Assembly (NCBI GenBank): GCA_011372345.1
Contig: DRTC01000617.1
Coordinates: 1 to 7,958, forward strand
DNA: 7,958 nt
Source: Candidatus Cloacimonadota bacterium
Lineage (GTDB): Bacteria > Cloacimonadota > Cloacimonadia > Cloacimonadales > TCS61
Direction of reading: 5' to 3'
Part shown: one piece after another, positions 5,555-7,958 of the stretch
Numbering within the stretch: the stretch's first letter is position 1
Layout of the letters: each line of letters opens with the position of its first letter
Program-made: the position numbers and the translations under genes
Notes under the pieces: model-generated
Databases searched by the model: none
Told to the model about the DNA's origin: nothing
Seen by the model: the letters and a program-made list of their open reading frames with translations, nothing else

Positions 5555-5944
5555 ATGACTTATAGAATAGATGGTTATGAAAAATGGAAAGTATATATCA
5601 AATCTGAATACTTTATGATAAAAGAAGTAGACGAAAGATTTGGAATAGAAATTGGAATCACGGGAAATTATAGCTTTGAAGAAGCTATTAATTCAGAAAA
5701 CAAAATTGAAAATATACGAATTAATCTGATCGATAATGATTGTAATAAAGATTTTCATAATGAAATAATTAAGTTACAACAAAGAGAAATTAAGATGTTC
5801 TTTATTGGTATGGATTCTGAAAAAGTCCTATATATTTCAGGCAATCTAAACAGAGAACTAAAAAGCGGAAAATGGATAAAATACAATATACGAAGTGGTA
5901 AATCCAAAAAATCATATAATCTGAATATTACAATTAATTATTAA
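5555..5944 (+). CDS. Small AT-rich orphan protein
   Basis: A 129-residue protein that I do not recognise. AGGAG at 5543-5547 stands 7 bases before the ATG, supporting this start. The sequence is hydrophilic, Lys/Ile/Asn-rich, without signal peptide or membrane segment. Alternating stretches such as RFGIEIGITGNY, KMFFIGMDS, KVLYISGNL and SYNLNITINY look like beta strands, so a small beta-rich cytoplasmic fold is likely. Base composition is far lower in GC (about 23% in the sampled block 5581-5640) than in the gene upstream (well over 50% in 4981-5040), and codons ATA, AGA and TTA are common, which suggests recent transfer. It is 170 bases ahead of the similarly AT-rich membrane-protein gene. 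Whether the two are co-transcribed is not settled; no terminator separates them. Confidence 0.78.
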   Translation: MTYRIDGYEKWKVYIKSEYFMIKEVDERFGIEIGITGNYSFEEAINSENKIENIRINLIDNDCNKDFHNEIIKLQQREIKMFFIGMDSEKVLYISGNLNRELKSGKWIKYNIRSGKSKKSYNLNITINY

Positions 5945-6114
5945 GTATGATTATAATAAAAGAATAGAAGAAAGAGCAAAATAGAATAGGTTTTGAAAGT
6001 TATTTAGATGAAATTATGCATAAAAAAATTAGAAGGAAGAATGAAAAATTTAGAAATTTATTGTAAGAAAGAATTAGAAATGCAAGAAAATGATTTAAGC
6101 ATATTAGTAAAATT

Positions 6115-6705
6115 ATGGATACCATAGTAACGATACTATCAACATCATTTCTTACTGGATTATTAGCTTCATTCGTGACGGTGTGGTTTACTCGAAAAAA
6201 TTTGAAAACTACCAAATATATTGATACAATAACTGTTGAACGAATTAAATGGATTCAAATTGTTAGAAATGATTTCAACATATTAATTTCATCTTTATTA
6301 ATTCATATCAATAATACTGATTATTTAAAAGAGTTAATAAATGAAATGATTAGAAAAGACCATACAGAACAACTAGTTGGAGTTTATAGGGATCGAACAG
6401 ATGAAGATATACAAGAATATTCAGAGCTGAAAAGTGATATTGAGGACGTTGAAAGTGCGTTTAATAAGGTAATGACTCGGAGTGAAATTGTGAATAAAGC
6501 TTTATTAATGAAGTTGAAGATGAAGATGAACCCCAAAGATGATATTGAAATAATAGATTATTTGGATAAGATCGTTAATTACTTTTCAGATTACTCAAAA
6601 GAAATAAATAAATTTGATATTGATTTAAAAAGTATTATTGATAAAGTACAAGAATTACTTAAGAGAGAATGGGATAAAGTAAAAACTGAAGTACGTAAAA
6701 AGTAA
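6115..6705 (+). CDS. Single-span membrane protein with long helical cytoplasmic domain
   Basis: A 196-residue protein. Residues about 4-25 form one hydrophobic segment (TIVTILSTSFLTGLLASF onward), followed by a basic stop-transfer (TRKNLKTT), so the N-terminus anchors it in the inner membrane with the bulk in the cytoplasm. The next part, KYIDTIT.ERIKWIQ..RND (34-53), matches a motif I recall from small hypothetical membrane proteins in mobile or accessory regions of many bacteria; I have no family number. Residues about 95-196 are highly charged and helical, probably coiled-coil, and the end is basic. No good Shine-Dalgarno precedes the ATG, but the frame is closed upstream at 6091-6093 and the next Met is residue 80, so this start is the only one that keeps the membrane segment. 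GC is very low (about 20% in 6241-6300), like its neighbour. Confidence 0.85.
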   Translation: MDTIVTILSTSFLTGLLASFVTVWFTRKNLKTTKYIDTITVERIKWIQIVRNDFNILISSLLIHINNTDYLKELINEMIRKDHTEQLVGVYRDRTDEDIQEYSELKSDIEDVESAFNKVMTRSEIVNKALLMKLKMKMNPKDDIEIIDYLDKIVNYFSDYSKEINKFDIDLKSIIDKVQELLKREWDKVKTEVRKK

Positions 6706-6777
6706 AAAACGACATTTTTGATATTATTAAAAAGAGCTTAATAAATTATCAGAATTAAAATAAAACTGGAGGGAAAA

Positions 6778-7958
6778 ATGAAAGAAATAATCATTATTTT
6801 ATCGTTATTGCTTATTACAGTTGGTGCTTTCACTCAAGCACCTGATTGGGAATGGGCAACCGGAGCAGGTGGCTATGATTCTGATTACGTAAGCGGAATA
6901 ACAACAGATAATATGAGAAATTCTTATTTGACCGGTGAGTTTGATGGCGATGCTACATTTGGATCCTATTCCCTTACAAGTTATGCTTATAGCTATGATA
7001 TTTTTGTAGCAAAAATAAATGAAAATGGAATTTGGCAATGGGCTGCTAAAGCCGGTGGAACTCAGTATGATGCAGGAAGGGGTATTGTAAATGATGAATC
7101 AGGGAATATTTATATATCAGGGCTTTTTCAAGGAACCGCAACCTTTGGTTCTCATTCTCTTGTGAGCAGTGATGATATTGATATTTTTGTAGCAAAATTA
7201 GATACGGACGGTAATTGGTTATGGGCTGCAAAAGCTGGTGATGATTGTGATGATTGTGCATATGGAATAACTATAGATGAAGAAAGAAATTGCTATATAA
7301 CTGGATATTTTGAATGTAATGCAACTTTTGGATCATTTACAATACACAGTAATGGAAGTCGTAATATTTTTGTAGCCAAAATTGATTCATCGGGTAATTG
7401 GCTTTGGGCTACTGATATTGACGGAATTGGTTACAATTATGGATATGGAATTTCGGTAGATGCAACCGGAAACAGTTATATAACCGGAATAAAGTATAAT
7501 GCAACATCACGGTTTGGTTCTCAAATAATTAGAGGAATAGATGATATTATTGTCGCTAAATTTGATACAAATGGCAATCCTCAATGGACAACATTTGCTG
7601 GTGGTTCTTCTGATGATCGAGGTTATGGAATAACAAATGATAATTCAGGAAATTGTTATGTTACAGGAATTTTTAATGATACTGCAACTTTTGGTTCATA
7701 TTCTATTAGTAGTAGTGGTTACGATGATATTTTTATTGCGAAATTAAATCCAAACGGGATTTGGCAATGGGTTACTGTAGGTGGAGGAAGTGCCCAAGAT
7801 TGGGGAAGATCCATCACAATTGATGATTTAAGTAATTGTTATATAACTGGTCATTTTGGTAATACCGCAACCTTTGGTTCCCATTCTGTAACCAGTAGCG
7901 GAGGTGCAGACGTTTTTGTAGCAAAAATGGATATTGAAGGAAATTGGTTATGGGTAAA
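6778..7958 (+). CDS. Secreted SBBP-type beta-propeller repeat protein, 3' end outside window
   Basis: The first 393 residues of an exported protein whose frame is still open at the window edge. GGAGGG (6768-6773) sits 4 bases before the ATG. Residues 1-20 are a signal peptide (MKEIIIILSLLLITVGAFTQ, cleavage near 20/21). From there the protein consists of repeats of about 61 residues with the plan D[IV]F[VI]AK.(6)W.W(A)..AGG...D.G.GI..D..GN.Y.TG.F..TATFGS; the DIFVAK-like motif starts at residues 74, 135, 196, 256, 317 and 378. This is the SBBP beta-propeller repeat (Pfam PF06739 as I recall), expected to fold as a closed propeller on the cell surface or outside. Function is unknown; binding or adhesion is inference. 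Full-length relatives usually have further repeats and a C-terminal sorting or Ig-like module, which cannot be seen here. A loose promoter candidate (TTGATA at 6718-6723, TAAATT at 6742-6747) lies in the 72-base gap upstream. Confidence 0.92.
   Translation, partial: MKEIIIILSLLLITVGAFTQAPDWEWATGAGGYDSDYVSGITTDNMRNSYLTGEFDGDATFGSYSLTSYAYSYDIFVAKINENGIWQWAAKAGGTQYDAGRGIVNDESGNIYISGLFQGTATFGSHSLVSSDDIDIFVAKLDTDGNWLWAAKAGDDCDDCAYGITIDEERNCYITGYFECNATFGSFTIHSNGSRNIFVAKIDSSGNWLWATDIDGIGYNYGYGISVDATGNSYITGIKYNATSRFGSQIIRGIDDIIVAKFDTNGNPQWTTFAGGSSDDRGYGITNDNSGNCYVTGIFNDTATFGSYSISSSGYDDIFIAKLNPNGIWQWVTVGGGSAQDWGRSITIDDLSNCYITGHFGNTATFGSHSVTSSGGADVFVAKMDIEGNWLWV
6841..7958 (+). repeat. Six-fold 61-residue coding repeat
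   Basis: Motif starts at codons 74, 135, 196, 256, 317 and 378 give spacings of 61, 61, 60, 61 and 61 residues, i.e. about 183 bases. The fourth unit departs from the rest: TATFGS becomes TSRFGS, and DIFVAK becomes DIIVAK. DNA identity between units is moderate, with segments such as GCAACCTTTGGTTC and ATTTTTGTAGCAAAA reappearing, so units have diverged by point change rather than being freshly copied. Confidence 0.88.

Noticed and set aside
6008..6127. 39-codon frame as a confident small gene
   Set aside because: It begins directly after a stop codon, has no Shine-Dalgarno and overlaps the next gene; it is mentioned only as a low-interest finding.

Overview
This window reads as accessory or surface-protein territory of an AT-rich bacterium of the Fibrobacterota-Chlorobiota-Bacteroidota (FCB) neighbourhood. 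Candidatus Cloacimonadota or a similar uncultured lineage is my best guess. The guess rests on secreted proteins built from GEVED, fibronectin-III-like and SBBP beta-propeller repeats, and on a C-terminal Ig-like module (VYSSTDPY ... GWTLE ... FYRVTAE) of a style common in that group. No rRNA, tRNA or universal marker gene is present, so the assignment is inference. All genes are on the + strand.

Layout. Positions 1-359 are non-coding and begin with a REP-like double hairpin (18-80). Positions 360-3668 encode a 1102-residue secreted modular protein: signal peptide, bookend domain A, three GEVED-type modules, bookend domain A', Ig-like tail. It is followed by a weak hairpin and a strong intrinsic terminator (3749-3787). 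The 689-base gap 3669-4357 is packed with repeats: a small hairpin, a roughly 117-bp nested palindromic element (3833-3949), and directly against it a 301-bp MITE-like element (3961-4261). The MITE has 20-bp terminal inverted repeats, is flanked by a 14-bp direct repeat, and carries two REP-like units in opposite orientation. Positions 4358-5287 encode a 309-residue non-secreted helical protein with a C-terminal fibronectin-III-like domain. Positions 5288-5554 hold two hairpins, a triple octamer and a duplicated 18-mer. Two strongly AT-rich genes follow, a 129-residue orphan (5555-5944) and a 196-residue single-span membrane protein (6115-6705). The window ends inside a secreted beta-propeller-repeat protein (6778 to beyond 7958).

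Working together. I see no metabolic pathway or obvious operon. The two long proteins are export-targeted, repeat-built, probably cell-surface or extracellular. The 4358 gene is preceded by a strong Shine-Dalgarno and stands alone between repeat-rich spacers. The two AT-rich genes look like an acquired pair of unknown function. The most unusual content is the non-coding repeat family: the same two-hairpin plan occurs three times with different stem sequences but preserved pairing, twice within a TIR-bounded element that seems to have jumped into the edge of another palindromic repeat.
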